The notes under the pieces were generated by a model, which saw nothing but the letters and a program-made list of their open reading frames with translations, had not been told where the DNA came from and did no database searches. Shown piece after piece: positions 1 to 24,205 of a DNA stretch of 64,000 bases. Every line of letters begins with the position of its first letter. Position 1 is the stretch's first letter. Origin of the DNA: Meandrina meandrites (lineage: Eukaryota; Cnidaria; Anthozoa; Scleractinia; Meandrinidae); assembly GCA_963693305.1 (NCBI GenBank), contig OY855912.1, positions 3,089,501 through 3,153,500 of the forward strand, in the 5' to 3' direction. Position numbers and translations under genes: made by a program.

Positions 1-1844
1 TTTTCTATATAAAATCACGTTTCAAGATAATGAGCAATTACGCTCGTTCATTGACTATAAAAACTATATTATAACTAAACTAGAATATAAAAGTGATTAC
101 ATTCCATTAAATTCCCCAATTACAAAAATATCTGTTCATTCAAATCTAAACATTATATACTATTCTTGCTATGCTTGCTTTCTAGGCGACACATTTATTT
201 GCGCAACTTCTTACCCAGAGTCTCTGGGCGATCAAATCCAACATGGCGGTCAGTCCAAGTAAATCAACTGCCGCCATCTTGGATTTGAACACGCAGAAGA
301 CTGGGGACAAAGTTGTTTCGCATGGAACAAATAAAACACTTATTAGCGGGAGGAGACAGATCTTGGACACCCAATTAATCAATGTACTACGGCAGATGTG
401 ACGTTCTGAATTTTCTTAAAATTTCATAACTTTCCTTGTTCGATTTTACAAGGGAATGAATGCATAGAGCTGCCAGAAGTTTTCTGCCATCAATTTATTG
501 TTCTCTCTAACACCACGTGTTTATCCCAACACAATTCACCAAGATATATTCATTTGAAAATCGTTATACTACAGCAACACTTTGAGTGACCGCCCGGAAT
601 AATTGTACGTCCTGTAACTTTTGTCTTACAAAGGAAAACATCCTCAAGTTTAGTTTTCTTGTTGATTTTTTTTTTATCCAATCAATCGAAACATGTCTTG
701 ACTTGCGCGCTTTTTCGCACGCGACGCTAATCACTCAGTTTGCTTCGAGTTCTAATTGGCTGTAAGCAAATAATTATCAACTATTCACCGAAGTGGAGGT
801 GGCTATTGGTGGATACCGACACTGAGGTAAATAGTTGTTTTAGTATATACTTAAACAGTGAGATAATATAACCCAAAAAGGATTACTGTTAACTCGTTTA
901 TTCCTGTCAACGATTACAGTTTTCGCGCGCGAGTTGCCCGCAGGTGAATAGCAAAGAACATCCGGAGTTCGAGTAGCCAATCAGCACGCGCCAACAACGC
1001 TTTCCACTGTCTTAGTATATTCTAATCTGGTTTAGAGCTATCCAACACCACAGAAGACGTCTCAATCTGAAGTAAAATATTTACAAATACCAACAAGAAA
1101 CATGAGAAAAATACTAAAATTATCAAAATAAACAATAAGAGTTGTGTTAACATGTTACTTTAGACTGCCGGTACAGATGTGCCTTACATCATTTCATACA
1201 GTGGTTTTAGTTAACTCGAAACGACACTTATTATTATGTCTGTTTGTTTGTTTTGATCGAACGGTATTTACAGAGTTGCGCGCCGTAACTTTGCTACTTG
1301 TCAAAGTTTTCGATATATATATATATATTTTTTACAACTTTCTGACATCTTCTAGTCTCCGTCGCAGCCGTTATTTGGGCTCGTCACGCAACGCTCCCTC
1401 CCCCACCAAGAGGGAGCGTTGCGTGACGAGCCCAAACAGCGGCTGCGAAGGAGACTAGACATCTTCCTGACTACTTGTGTTTCCATTGACCAATCAAAAT
1501 TCAAACGAAAACCATCTGAAACTTATCAAAAAAGATGTCAAAAATCAATCAAAAACTTCCTTAAAGGGGGTTAAAGGAACTGTGTCACAGATTTTAGCCA
1601 AATTTAGACATAAGAAAATAGCCACCAAATTGAGCAAACTATAAAAATAGCCACTTAAAATAGTGAATATAGATCAGTTGTTTCATTTAGATCAGTAATC
1701 TCTTCGCAAATATTAAATTGGAAAATTTTAGTCTCTTAGCTCTGTAAAATTTCGTTCGATTTTGAAAGCAATTTGTACATTATACGTGTCAATAGGTCTA
1801 ACGTCTCTAATCATTCAAAACTGAATTGTTCATGGCAGATAAAT
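1..1844. other. Gene-free 3' flank of the SKAP-like gene
   Basis: No convincing coding sequence, RNA gene or poly(A) hexamer was found here. The stretch is AT-rich. Around 242-288 the words catggcgg and ccgccatc form a small imperfect hairpin. The only well-defined element is the foldback MITE at 1353-1457. The short open frames lack family resemblance and splice context. Confidence 0.5.
1353..1457. mobile_element. Foldback MITE (TAGTCTCC termini)
   Basis: Two arms of about 49 bp (1352-1400 and 1410-1458) are near-perfect reverse complements around a 9-base loop. The element starts TAGTCTCC and ends GGAGACTA. It is flanked by the direct repeat gacatcttc (1344-1352 and 1458-1466), consistent with an 8-9 bp target-site duplication. 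Decayed relatives with the same start (gtctcctttg, cagccgttgtttggg) occur near 3433 and 40166. The hAT assignment is inferred from duplication length and the TAG terminus. Confidence 0.7.
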
Positions 1845-14700
<12,856 letters not shown>

Positions 14701-14936
14701 CAGAGTTTCGTTAGAAACAAAAACGTTTAGCAATCAAAGTCAGTTAAAACATCACTTAAAACATGTAAACACTTCCTCTCACGAGTTTCATTTCGCTGAG
14801 ACGAAACCGCCACCAGGAATCATGGGTAAGAGTATCATTTCCTCGTGCTCACTCCTTCTCGGTCAAAATTCCCGGAACTCGAGAAGAGCAAACTTGAAAC
14901 AAATTCCTGGGAATTTGGAACTCTTTGAGCTGAAGA
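14701..14936. promoter_or_regulatory. Shared divergent promoter of SKAP-like and DXO genes
   Basis: Only 236 bp separate the two start codons on opposite strands. No TATA box is evident. The gap must hold both 5' UTRs and core promoters unless upstream noncoding exons exist. The assignment is by position. Confidence 0.5.
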
Positions 14937-17900
14937 ATGGCGTCTCACAGAATGCCCGATCGATTGGAGCACTATAATGTTTCAGCTTGGCAGCCTAAAG
15001 CTAACGAACCAGTGCGATACTCCCACAATGAATTAGGGTACTTTTCTATCGACGAAGACAGGCATTTCTTGCACAACAATTCTAAACTCGGAAGCTTGAA
15101 TCTACCCCAGGATTGCAAAAATCTCAATATAGATTTGAATACGGGATTTGAACAATGGAGAGAACTACCTAATGTGCAACAGCACTTGGATTCCATGTTG
15201 TACTGGATTTTATTGAACAAGGAACTGTTGACGATAGCGAGGGATTTCCAGGCCAGCAACGATGGAGTCAGGTATAACGGGCTGAGATGTCGCCTGGTTG
15301 TTTGTTTCGTGAATTATTTTGCATCACCCAAGGAAAAATAGATTTCAAGGGGTGAATTTTGCGCTAGATCAGCGAACCTAGATTTTAAACTTTTCCGGTG
15401 TATCCCTGCAGCCTTTTGAAAGTTGTGCTATTTGCTGCGTTCCCTGTTTCTGAATTTCCTCGACCCGCCTTCGGGACGTTTGTGCTTTGCAGTTACCGAT
15501 GGAGGGATCGGAAGGAAAGGGGTGCTAAGAATACACTGGCTCTTTCCATACCCGTTCAAACGAATCATTCGTCTGGTGTTAGCTCTGCCTGTTCAAAATG
15601 AACAAAATTACCCATGTTGTGGCCGTCTTCATACGCATGGCCATCCACACGCAAAATTCTTCTGTTGCCCGTATTCATACGTAGTTCAGTCGTCCGGAGC
15701 ATTATCAGTCCTTCGCCCGTCATTATACTCTGTTGCTCCTCTACTGTACAAAAACTCGGTGGCGAAATCTTTAAAACCTACTGGGAAAAATTTACTAAAG
15801 TGACCTCCAATCCCCTCCACTGCCGAGCTCTTCGGGTGTGTCTAGGATTAAACGCATATTAGATGCTCGCTCTTTATTTAATGATAGAGAGACATCACAA
15901 TTCTGGACACAAAATGACGGTCTTACCGCTTTAGTCATTTCCCACCCTAGCGCACACATCAGCAAGCTCAAAATATCAGCTCTTCTTAATAGTTAGCAAA
16001 TATTTCTACTTTTGACAGTTTGAGAATTTTTTGCTAGATCTTTACCGTTACAACAGTTGATGACTTTGTTGATTCCTTCAAATGTCTACACAACAAGCTT
16101 GCAATAAGTTATAATATTGTTAGGTGCCATAAGACTCTATCAGGGTTATCGTTTTTTTTCGCCAGGCTTGATGCTGACTTCGTTACATCGCGAGGAAACC
16201 TCGCCCGCATTCTCGACGTTTTGAGCGGTAAAGACGGGAAAGGGCGTAAGTGGACTCTGTTGGCCACTCGTTACAGAGGAACAGTCTACCTGAGCCACAT
16301 TGAAGAAAACCAGAATGATCAACAGTCTAACTTTGCGCGGAGGGTGTGTTACTGGGGAAAACGGTTTGAAGTGGAAGTGACCAAGAGTTGGTCACAACCA
16401 ACGTCAGTTCCAGGCTGTTCATCCGCGCCGCCACCTGCAAACGAGGTTGTACGGCATGGACCTCTTAAGGCTTACCCAGGATTCTTTTCAGTCGTGAGAT
16501 TTCAGCTGGAAAATCACAGGATTGCTTTACGAGCCGAGGTGGATGCAGAAATGCAAGTAAGGCGTTTTGCAATGACTAAGGTTTTTCAAGCTTATAGCTT
16601 TAATTAAAATGCTTGGAAAGTGATGTGGATTTTTCGATTAATGTTATCGGTAGATTTAGAGTAACTTTGATGGGATCAGCCTAGCTCTCCGCAACAGAGA
16701 TGGCTGTTATGATATGGTTTTAAACCAAACCGTAAAAACGAAAATATTGCCCTGTATTTATAAAACTTCGGAAGGGGATTTGTGTGGGCTTATTACTTAT
16801 TACGTATTACTTTTTTGTTGGGGGCGGGGGGGGGGGGGGGGGGGTGTTGGGAGGGTGGGAAGGGGGACTACTTAACGGATAAAAACCTCGTTTGGAAATG
16901 AACTTACAAGGAACTACTAAAAGCTGTGAGAACGATTATATCAGATTAAACAAACGATTATATCATCAGAAGTCCATAACTAGAAGTCTACATCTGGTAT
17001 TGGGGCGCGTGCTATGTCTTTCGCGTGTAGGCTATTTTTAGAAACTGATGTCTCGCGAGAAAATGACGTAACCCACTATTTCGACACGATTGGAGTTGCG
17101 GCCGAATATTTTGGAAAGTGGCAGGTGAAATAAATCAAATCACATCAAAACACTTGACAGGCCATTCTCTTTAATTCTCACATTTCGACAGAAGTAGTAT
17201 CGTAGATAGTGATTTCAAACGTCTGTTCAGTGGCATTTGAAGGCGAGTGAAAAAGCAACCCGTCGCCGGGTTTCCGCAGACAAACTCACAAAACAAACAG
17301 GTCGACTTTTTATAATTTACGAGAGAATTTATGAACAGAAGTTCCCCAAACTTTTAGTAGTTAAGTGTGTCTTTATTTTGTACAGCATATCCTCGTGTTA
17401 AAATACTGAACAACATACACAACACAATAGCTGCACACTGCGAAGTGCCCGAGAAGCACAACTTGAATTAAACTTTTGACGGATGTGAATGAAATCATCA
17501 TTGTTCGATGAATTAAACTCGTATTTCTATTCATATTAAAACAAGTACATTACCTTAGTCAGTCTTTTGTTTACATGCCGTCTTTATAATTCCAAAAACA
17601 TGCGAAACTCGCCAAACTTGTCGTTTTCTCTGAATGCTGTTCTCAAACGAATCAAACTTCATTCTGTTCATTCCGCGCTCGATGTTGAGCGCTTCAGGGA
17701 CCACGGTTTTGTTTTTCAAAATAGCAACGAACCTGTGCCAAAATGCACTTGCTCTCTTAATGCCTGTCTTCATCTTGAGAGTACCATTAATCTTTAGTGT
17801 CTTCGCATTTTGAATTTGACTCGGAATTAGTCTATCTTGCCCGCTGCCATTTCGTATTCTGACTCCAAAACACTGAGGTCCTCTCGCTTATTTGGATGCT

Positions 17901-19821
17901 CCGAATTTTTACAACTTCGATGCTATCGTCATCGATGAAAGATGGCCTGATGATTCTTGTCCGGACGATTTAATCCTCACAAAACGGAAATTACGATGAC
18001 CAACAAACAGAAATTTCGTAATGCCGTTCGCTCGAGTTCACTCGTCCTCTGCAGTTCTGCTTTTCTTCAAAAATTTGTTCAACCAATCAAAGGCACGAAT
18101 TAAAAAATACTTCAATGTGATTGGCTACTTGTTCGCGGCAAAGCTGTTCTTAAAATAGCCTACATAACACGCGAGGAGCGCGAGGTACACGCGAAAGACA
18201 TATCTCAAAGCCTATTACCAGAGATGTAGACTTCTAGTTACGGACTTCTGATCAGATTTAACATTTAAATTCGTTTTGACGTGCACTCTACATGTAAACT
18301 GAACTCATTGCATGTTGATGTATAATATTATGTTCTGTGATCGAGAACGTTAGAAAGTTAATATAAAAAAAGCTAGATGGAGGAGGGTTATTCATGGGGA
18401 GGGGGAGTTACAACTAGAATCCTTTTTTTCGTTAGCAGAGAAATTGAAATATAACCAAGAGCAGTGGCGGATCCCCACGGAATTATCTTCGCAGAATTCA
18501 ACATTCATAGTCAATCCTTCAAAAGCGCCCCCCCCCCCCCTACCCCCCAAGGTGAAGGTCTGGATCCGCCACTGAAGAGGGCTTATAAGAGAAAGGGGGG
18601 CTGATAACCGGAATTTTGAAATATGCATACATACACGTCTGACCTCTCGCATTTTTTCTTCCGTTTAAATATTAGTGTTTGAATGATGAGGGAATTCCAC
18701 GTTCAAACTACGTGGAACTCAAGGTAACGACTGAAACAATTGTCCGTGCACCGTGGGCCTTCAATCGAAAGCGGCTGGTCCCGTGGTGGTGTCAATCAAT
18801 CGTCGCAGGCACGCCCCTTATTTTGTACGGTATCAGAGACTACGATGGTCACGTGACAAGTATTGAACACGTGAGAACGGACGACATCCCCGATCGTGTT
18901 GGGCGAGAAAATCTTGATGCAGTAAAATACCTGATGTTCCTGAATGATGTACTCTCTTGGATCAAGAGCATCGTCTGTGTAGACGACATCGCAGCAGTGT
19001 ACGCGTTTCAGTGGGATCCAAACGCACCTGGCAGAGGCGTGACAGCTAACGCGTTGTTGCGTGACCCTGAGAACGCATTCTTACCTGAGTGGTACGTGAA
19101 TGAGATGGAAGACTATTTCGCGGACTCGTGTAAGCAAAGGCAAAGAAAAGGAGAGAAAAGAAAAATGGGAGGCGAAACGCAATGGGAAGATCAAGAAATC
19201 AAGATGAAAGGTATGCGTAAACGCTTTGAAACATCGTGGCCGAGAACGGCAGCAACCGACGAGCCGAATACAAGACAGAAGGACGCAAATTATGCCCGCT
19301 CTAGATCGTCGGGTTTTCATGACATCAGTGACCGTGGGCGAACAACACTAAAAGGTCGTGACGCAACAGATGAAGAACGCGACTCAAGGAGAGAATCATT
19401 CCAAAGTGGGGATCAATACAAGAGAGCGTCCTCTAGATCCAGTAGAGAACACAATGCGAGGCGGCCATTACCCACAGAGAAACAGTTTTATCGTGATCGA
19501 GAAAGCCACCGTGGTAATGGCCGGCAATCACCGCCGTACTCCCATCAAGGCAGCAGAAACAAAATGGACAAGACAAGGAGATATGAAAGACGACATCACG
19601 AAGATCAAGTCCAACATGCACAGCAAGGAAGGGTGCGGACAGGGAAATCTTTTAACGAGTCAAGCTCACAGAGATTCAGTGAAAGATCTAGAGATTATCA
19701 TTCGTCTGGTGATGACCGAATTTCCCAGGAGTTAAGAGTTAAAAGAGTGAAACGCGATGAAAAAGATGGAGAACGCCGTCACCAGGCCTTCTCGAGGCGT
19801 GATTACCCACACTGGAACTGA
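14937..19821 (+). CDS. DXO: DXO/Rai1-family decapping exoribonuclease
   Basis: Exons 14937-15271, 16166-16556 and 18676-19821 join in phase (about 623 aa). DXO enzymes remove incomplete, NAD and other noncanonical 5' caps and degrade RNA 5'-3'. Family features seen: W-TLLATRYRGTVYLSHIEE (about 141-159), GKRFE with Glu180, AEVDAE giving Glu236/Asp238, VELK giving Glu256/Lys258, then KRLVPWWCQS, FQWDPN and FLPEWYVNEM. The GxxxE, ExD and ExK metal-binding motifs are therefore intact. The catalytic core ends near residue 390. About 220 more residues, rich in Arg, Ser, Asp and Gln, follow with no known fold; mammalian DXO (about 396 aa) lacks this tail. An alternative exon 3 acceptor at 18690 would drop five residues (CLNDE). 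The ATG at 14937 sits just past the divergent promoter. Confidence 0.9.
15272..16165. other. DXO intron 1
   Basis: Donor AG|GTATAA, acceptor tcgccag. The overlapping short open frames have no coding signature. No repeat is recognised. Confidence 0.5.
16973..18254. mobile_element. 1.3-kb element with about 75-100 bp inverted ends
   Basis: The left end (16973-17045) and right end (18156-18254) are imperfect reverse complements. They share tcagaagtcc, taactagaagtctacatct and tgtctttcgcgtg. The interior has no recognised transposase, so it looks nonautonomous. Target duplication was not resolved. Confidence 0.6.
18462..18574. mobile_element. MITE with CAGTGGCGGATCC ends
   Basis: 113 bp with perfect 13-bp terminal inverted repeats and the direct repeat aagag on both sides (18457-18461 and 18575-18579). 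A 13-base poly-C tract lies inside (18528-18540). Confidence 0.72.
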
Positions 19822-19911
19822 AGAGTGGAAAACTGGAAATCACAGTACCATATAATTCTTGGTACATAATAACTTGTCCTCAATCAAACCTAAGCAGCTT
19901 GTAAACATAGT

Positions 19912-19917
19912 AATAAA
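19912..19917 (+). promoter_or_regulatory. Poly(A) signal AATAAA of DXO
   Basis: Consensus hexamer 91 bases past the DXO stop codon, on the sense strand. Confidence 0.55.
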
Positions 19918-20088
19918 CGTTATATAACCGAAACAGAAAATGGAGAGAAGCATCGTTTAGATTGAAAATCGACAATGATCGACCAATCCTGTTAACTTTG
20001 ACAACGTATCAATAATCACCAGTAGGTAGTAGGTAGTTATAGTGATATTGTGTAAGAAACAGATGTATCTTTGTAAGTTACTGTAGTA

Positions 20089-20362
20089 AAGTAAAGTCTG
20101 TATACAAGCCTAGTGGCCTATCAGGCCAGGGCTTATCCAGGTTTCCGTAGCATGAAGCGACTAGGAGTATTTCTACTCCTCCCTGGATGGGATGCTAGTC
20201 CATCGCAGGGTTACCCCCAGCAGTAAATTCGCCGGATCCATTTATACACTTGGGTGGAGAGAGGCACTATGAGGGTAAAGTGTCTTGCCCAAGAACACAA
20301 CGCTCGAACCCGGACCGCCCGATCCGGAGTCCAGCGCACTAACCATTAGGCCACCGCGCCTC
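20089..20362 (-). mobile_element. tRNA-derived SINE
   Basis: On the minus strand it starts gaggcgcggtggcctaatgg (A box) and has a B box ggttcgagc. The body contains the reverse complement of gggatgctagtccatcgcag, and the tail is a short aag/taa-rich end. Flanking near-repeats aagttactgtagta (20075-20088) and aagttacgtactgtagta (20369-20386) look like a target-site duplication with a 4-base indel, supporting retrotransposition. Confidence 0.78.
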
Positions 20363-20576
20363 ACACACAAGTTACGTACTGTAGTATTGTAAAATGAATA
20401 ATAATAAATCAAAGAAAAAATATATATAGATAAGATAAAATCTTAATATATACCAGACAATTCTCGGCCCATGTGACTCTCGCACTTTCCGAATATGGTA
20501 AAGTTACGTAATATGTATAGGATAAGACGACCACAAAATAAACCCACATGTCCGATCATACTTTATCTCCCTGCCT

Positions 20577-20603
20577 CCCCCCCCCCCCCCCCCCCCCCCC
20601 CCC
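20577..20603. repeat. Poly-C run (27)
   Basis: The longest homopolymer in the window; no gene nearby. Confidence 0.95.
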
Positions 20604-21699
20604 GAACTTCTTTTTGGAGTGATTAGTAAGGAGGAAGGGCATGATCTCAGGTTATTTTCCATCAGGTGTCCACTGCAGACCGTTTCTGGCGGCTGTTATT
20701 ATAACATGTTTTAATTTCTCCGCTCAGCTGTCAACATAATTAAGAAATTTGCTGGGTGTATCTTTTCTTGGGGAAATAGTACTGATTACGTTAAAACTTT
20801 GCAGCGAATTTCGTATTTGTCACCCAGGCGTATTCACACTCGCGATCGAATTTAACCGTTGTAAATAATAATAATCATGAGACATGTAGTTTGAAGCCAC
20901 AAACTCAGACTGAGCTTTTTATTATTTCAATATATGCCTCAATAAAACTAAGGAATCGAAATATACATTTGAAAGGCAAACAGCTGTTCATTTCAAAGTC
21001 GCTTCTTATTAAAGTGCTTGTTTAATGACTAGTTTTAAAGCATGATGTTTCCGGTTCAAATGAAATTACCGTTATTACATAAATTGACGGCCAAGATTTC
21101 AGAGTGATGCAAAAAATATTTTTTCATTTGGGGTTGAACGCTCTCTTATTACATATTCAGCTGGAGCTAGTTCTTAAGTTGATAGATACACTGAATACAT
21201 CTGAATACAGATTCTCAAGTAAAATATAAATTCATTTTTAACTAGGCGTTGTCTTCGGCGTTGCCGTCGTCATTGCTTAAATTGCTAAAGAACCCTATTA
21301 TCCAAGACCGAACTGTTAAATCTATCTATTCATGTTGCCTGCAGGGTCAAACAGTTCCATCACTGACATTCCATCCAAAATAATTTTTAACATCTCTGCA
21401 TCTAGATTTAATAAGCTTGGCTTGGCATTAAAGGATTTATTTTTTCTGACATGGCGAGAAAGGCTATGGCTATTAAAAATGACTAGCAAGCTAATGTAAA
21501 CGATGTGAACGAAAATAATGAAATGTACTGAAGGGATCGATTCCGCGACTTAATTCATCTGAATCGGTGGCAGAGCTGAAAAATAATAATAATAGTAGTA
21601 AAAAAAACAACGAATGTATACAAATACGGGAATTAATCGATGGCTGTTAAAAGTTTAGGAAGAATGATGAACTTATCGCTAACCATCGGCAAGAACGTA

Positions 21700-22142
21700 C
21701 AGCCGAATTAAGCGGCATTCAACGTCCCAAAAACATTGTCATATAATACTGTAATAAAATCCTTCACCTATATTGAGCGGCCGCGGCCACCTTTCAGCCG
21801 TACCAATAACACTATGACAAGGAGTTGTCTATATTAACCTCTATTACAAGCAGCCACTACGAATTTAACACATGGAGTTTGGCCTTGTTTTAACGAGCTT
21901 ATGAGAAATGAAAGCGCGAAAACAAGGAAGTGACCACTATTCAAACATACGCTTATTTTCGTTTTGTCGTGATTTTCGTCTTGAAGTAATTAAATCGTCT
22001 TTTGAGTTTTTAGTGAAAAAATTGATGTTCAGTTACCACGCCTTATGCTAATTTCTGACGAATGCGTATTTAGCGGCTATGGGGTCTTTTAAGTGGATTC
22101 TTCCATTTCCCCACCTTGGCCGCTTTATTGGGGTTTGACTGT
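21700..22142. mobile_element. Pogo/Tigger-like inverted-repeat end
   Basis: Ends with ttggggtttgactg followed by TA. Its reverse complement cagtcaaaccccaa matches the cagtcgaacccc terminus in the 1.75-kb repeats. The interior shares gcggccgcggccacc words with them. No transposase is seen; the superfamily is inferred from the CAGT..AACC terminus and TA flank. Confidence 0.4.
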
Positions 22143-22438
22143 AAGCATTCACAAAAAAGGAATGTCCCTAATTTGGACAGCTTTAGAATAGTTAGCAAAA
22201 GACCGTATTTTTCGTCCTAGATGACATGGATGATGTCACAAGCTCGACACGGAATGAAAGAAAATCAAAGTTAATTAAATTTGAAAACGCAAGCGGCTGT
22301 TGATTTCAAAATCGCTTCCAAGTGAATTTTTCAAAGCAAGCGACATGATGTCACTCATGCTTCTTGAGCGAATTGTCATTACATCTTTTTTTCTTTAATT
22401 TGACAGCAAGCATTTCAATTCGATCTGTCATGCAAATC

Positions 22439-24205
22439 ATCTTGACATGCATTGGCCAAAAATGAAGATGGTGCTGAATGGCAGTCGGAAGTTTAAAATC
22501 AAGGAGTGTCATTTTCGATTACAAATCCAGACGGACAAGTCCAAATTTCATCTAGAGGAAGCCCGAGGTAGGTTTGATGAACTGAGCTGAGTTCAATATA
22601 CGTCGTACGATAAGGCCTGTCATAATTTGATTGCATGCATGCAATATTTTCGTTTTTGAATGGAGAGTTCAAAGCGAATAAGTTTCAACTTTTACAAGCT
22701 CGCGAAAAACCTGCCAAGTGTCTCCGGATCCATCTCAAACCCGCGTATCATCATTTTTAGGAAATTACATCTTGTCAATCCTAAATTAATCAACCCTAGA
22801 CTCACAACAACAAAACATGTATCTTTTAAACCAGGTTTAACAAAATGAAAATCAGCAACAGAAAACCGAAAGACTAAATTTTACAAAGGGTTCCAGTAAA
22901 CTCTAACTTGTGCTTTCATTGTACTAAATTGGAAATCGACAAACATCAGTTAGCAACTTCTATGAACAAAACAGTTTTAAACCGCGTTTAACTAAACAGA
23001 CTTTAACGCGTCTTAGCCTTGGTGTGGTGATTGTGAGGGATTCACTATATAACCATTTAAGACCAGTTTATTTTTTTCTTAAAAAATAGAAATAGCATAT
23101 TCGAACTTCTCAATTAATAAGCTTTTTGAATTCGGAATTTACTCTCTAAGCCTCAGCACAAAATCGTGTTGACATTGATTTAACGTTCAATTCGCCAAGA
23201 TATATATATATACATGAATGCCTGCTGCATTTACAGGAACTGAACATGTACCAAACCAGTAATTTTGCGAAAGGAAACAATAACCTTTTCGTTTTTATAA
23301 AATAAATTTACATCCCTCAATTATAGTTTCAGTTTAATGTTCAAAAACTGACTCTGCATCTTAAACAAGACCACAACTTTTCACGAGATTGAAATAAAAA
23401 ATGAAATAAAATCAGGATTGAAGAGCCGTTATCTAGATCTCAAGAGTTATAGCAACATTTATGACAGAGCTTTCATGCATCTCGCTCTTTTTTTCAATAA
23501 ATATAGGCAATTTTTATTTTCAAGCAACGGATCAAAGAGGCCTTCATTTCCAATGGTTCTGAAAAGACAATTCGACATCCAAATTGCTAAACAACCGAAG
23601 AAGCTTTATTTACATGACTATAACATACAAACAGCTGGCTAGTAATAATAGCAAACGCAAGTTTGAATAAATAAAATTAATTAATGTCGGACAAGAGAAT
23701 ACAGTCGAACCCCTATGCCACCCATTAAGCGGCCACCCACTATTAAGGGGCCAGTTACTAAAGTCCCGAAACCATTGTCAGAATAATACTGTTAATAAAA
23801 CCTCATTTACGCGGACACCTCTATTAAGCGGCCGCGGCACCCTTTCTTCCGTCCCAATAAGCGTTCTTCTTTTGTTTTTGCCCCTATTTAGCGGCCAGTA
23901 AGAGTGTAATTATACGATGCTTCGATTTATTTTCAACAAGCTCGGACAGTGACGGCCGATAAAATTATTCAAACACAAGTTTATGATCGTCGTCATATGG
24001 TTCCGTTATTCCTTTTCACATAATTTTGTATTGATATAATTTAACCTTTTTAAATGGCCTTATGTTAATTTACGGACGAATCCCTATTAAGCGGGCCGTC
24101 CTTCCAAGTCTTCGTTGTACTATACAGCAATTTCGAGAAAGGTTGTCGGCAAAAAGCACCAAGTGTACGCGGCAAGGCCTAAAGGTGGTAGGGTGTTATT
24201 TTTTG
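22439..24205. repeat. 1.75-kb repeat unit, copy 1
   Basis: Tandem with copy 2 at a constant offset of exactly 1750 bp across at least 22660-23642. The 3' two thirds are nearly identical to copy 2, while the first about 350 bp differ at many positions. It includes a cagtcgaacccc transposon-like terminus at 23702 and gcggccac-rich sequence. No protein family is recognised in its open frames. Confidence 0.85.

Larger units (their letters stand above)
16557..18675. other. DXO intron 2
   Basis: Donor CAA|GTAAGG, acceptor tattag. Holds a 19-base G run (16826-16844), a 1.3-kb inverted-repeat element (16973-18254) and a small MITE (18462-18574). Confidence 0.65.

Noticed and set aside
22660..22848. 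Small open frames repeated in the 1.75-kb units (also 24410, 34443, 23418, 25168)
   Set aside because: They persist only because the copies are nearly identical. The diverged third copy breaks the 74-residue frame, there is no family resemblance, and composition is as in noncoding DNA.
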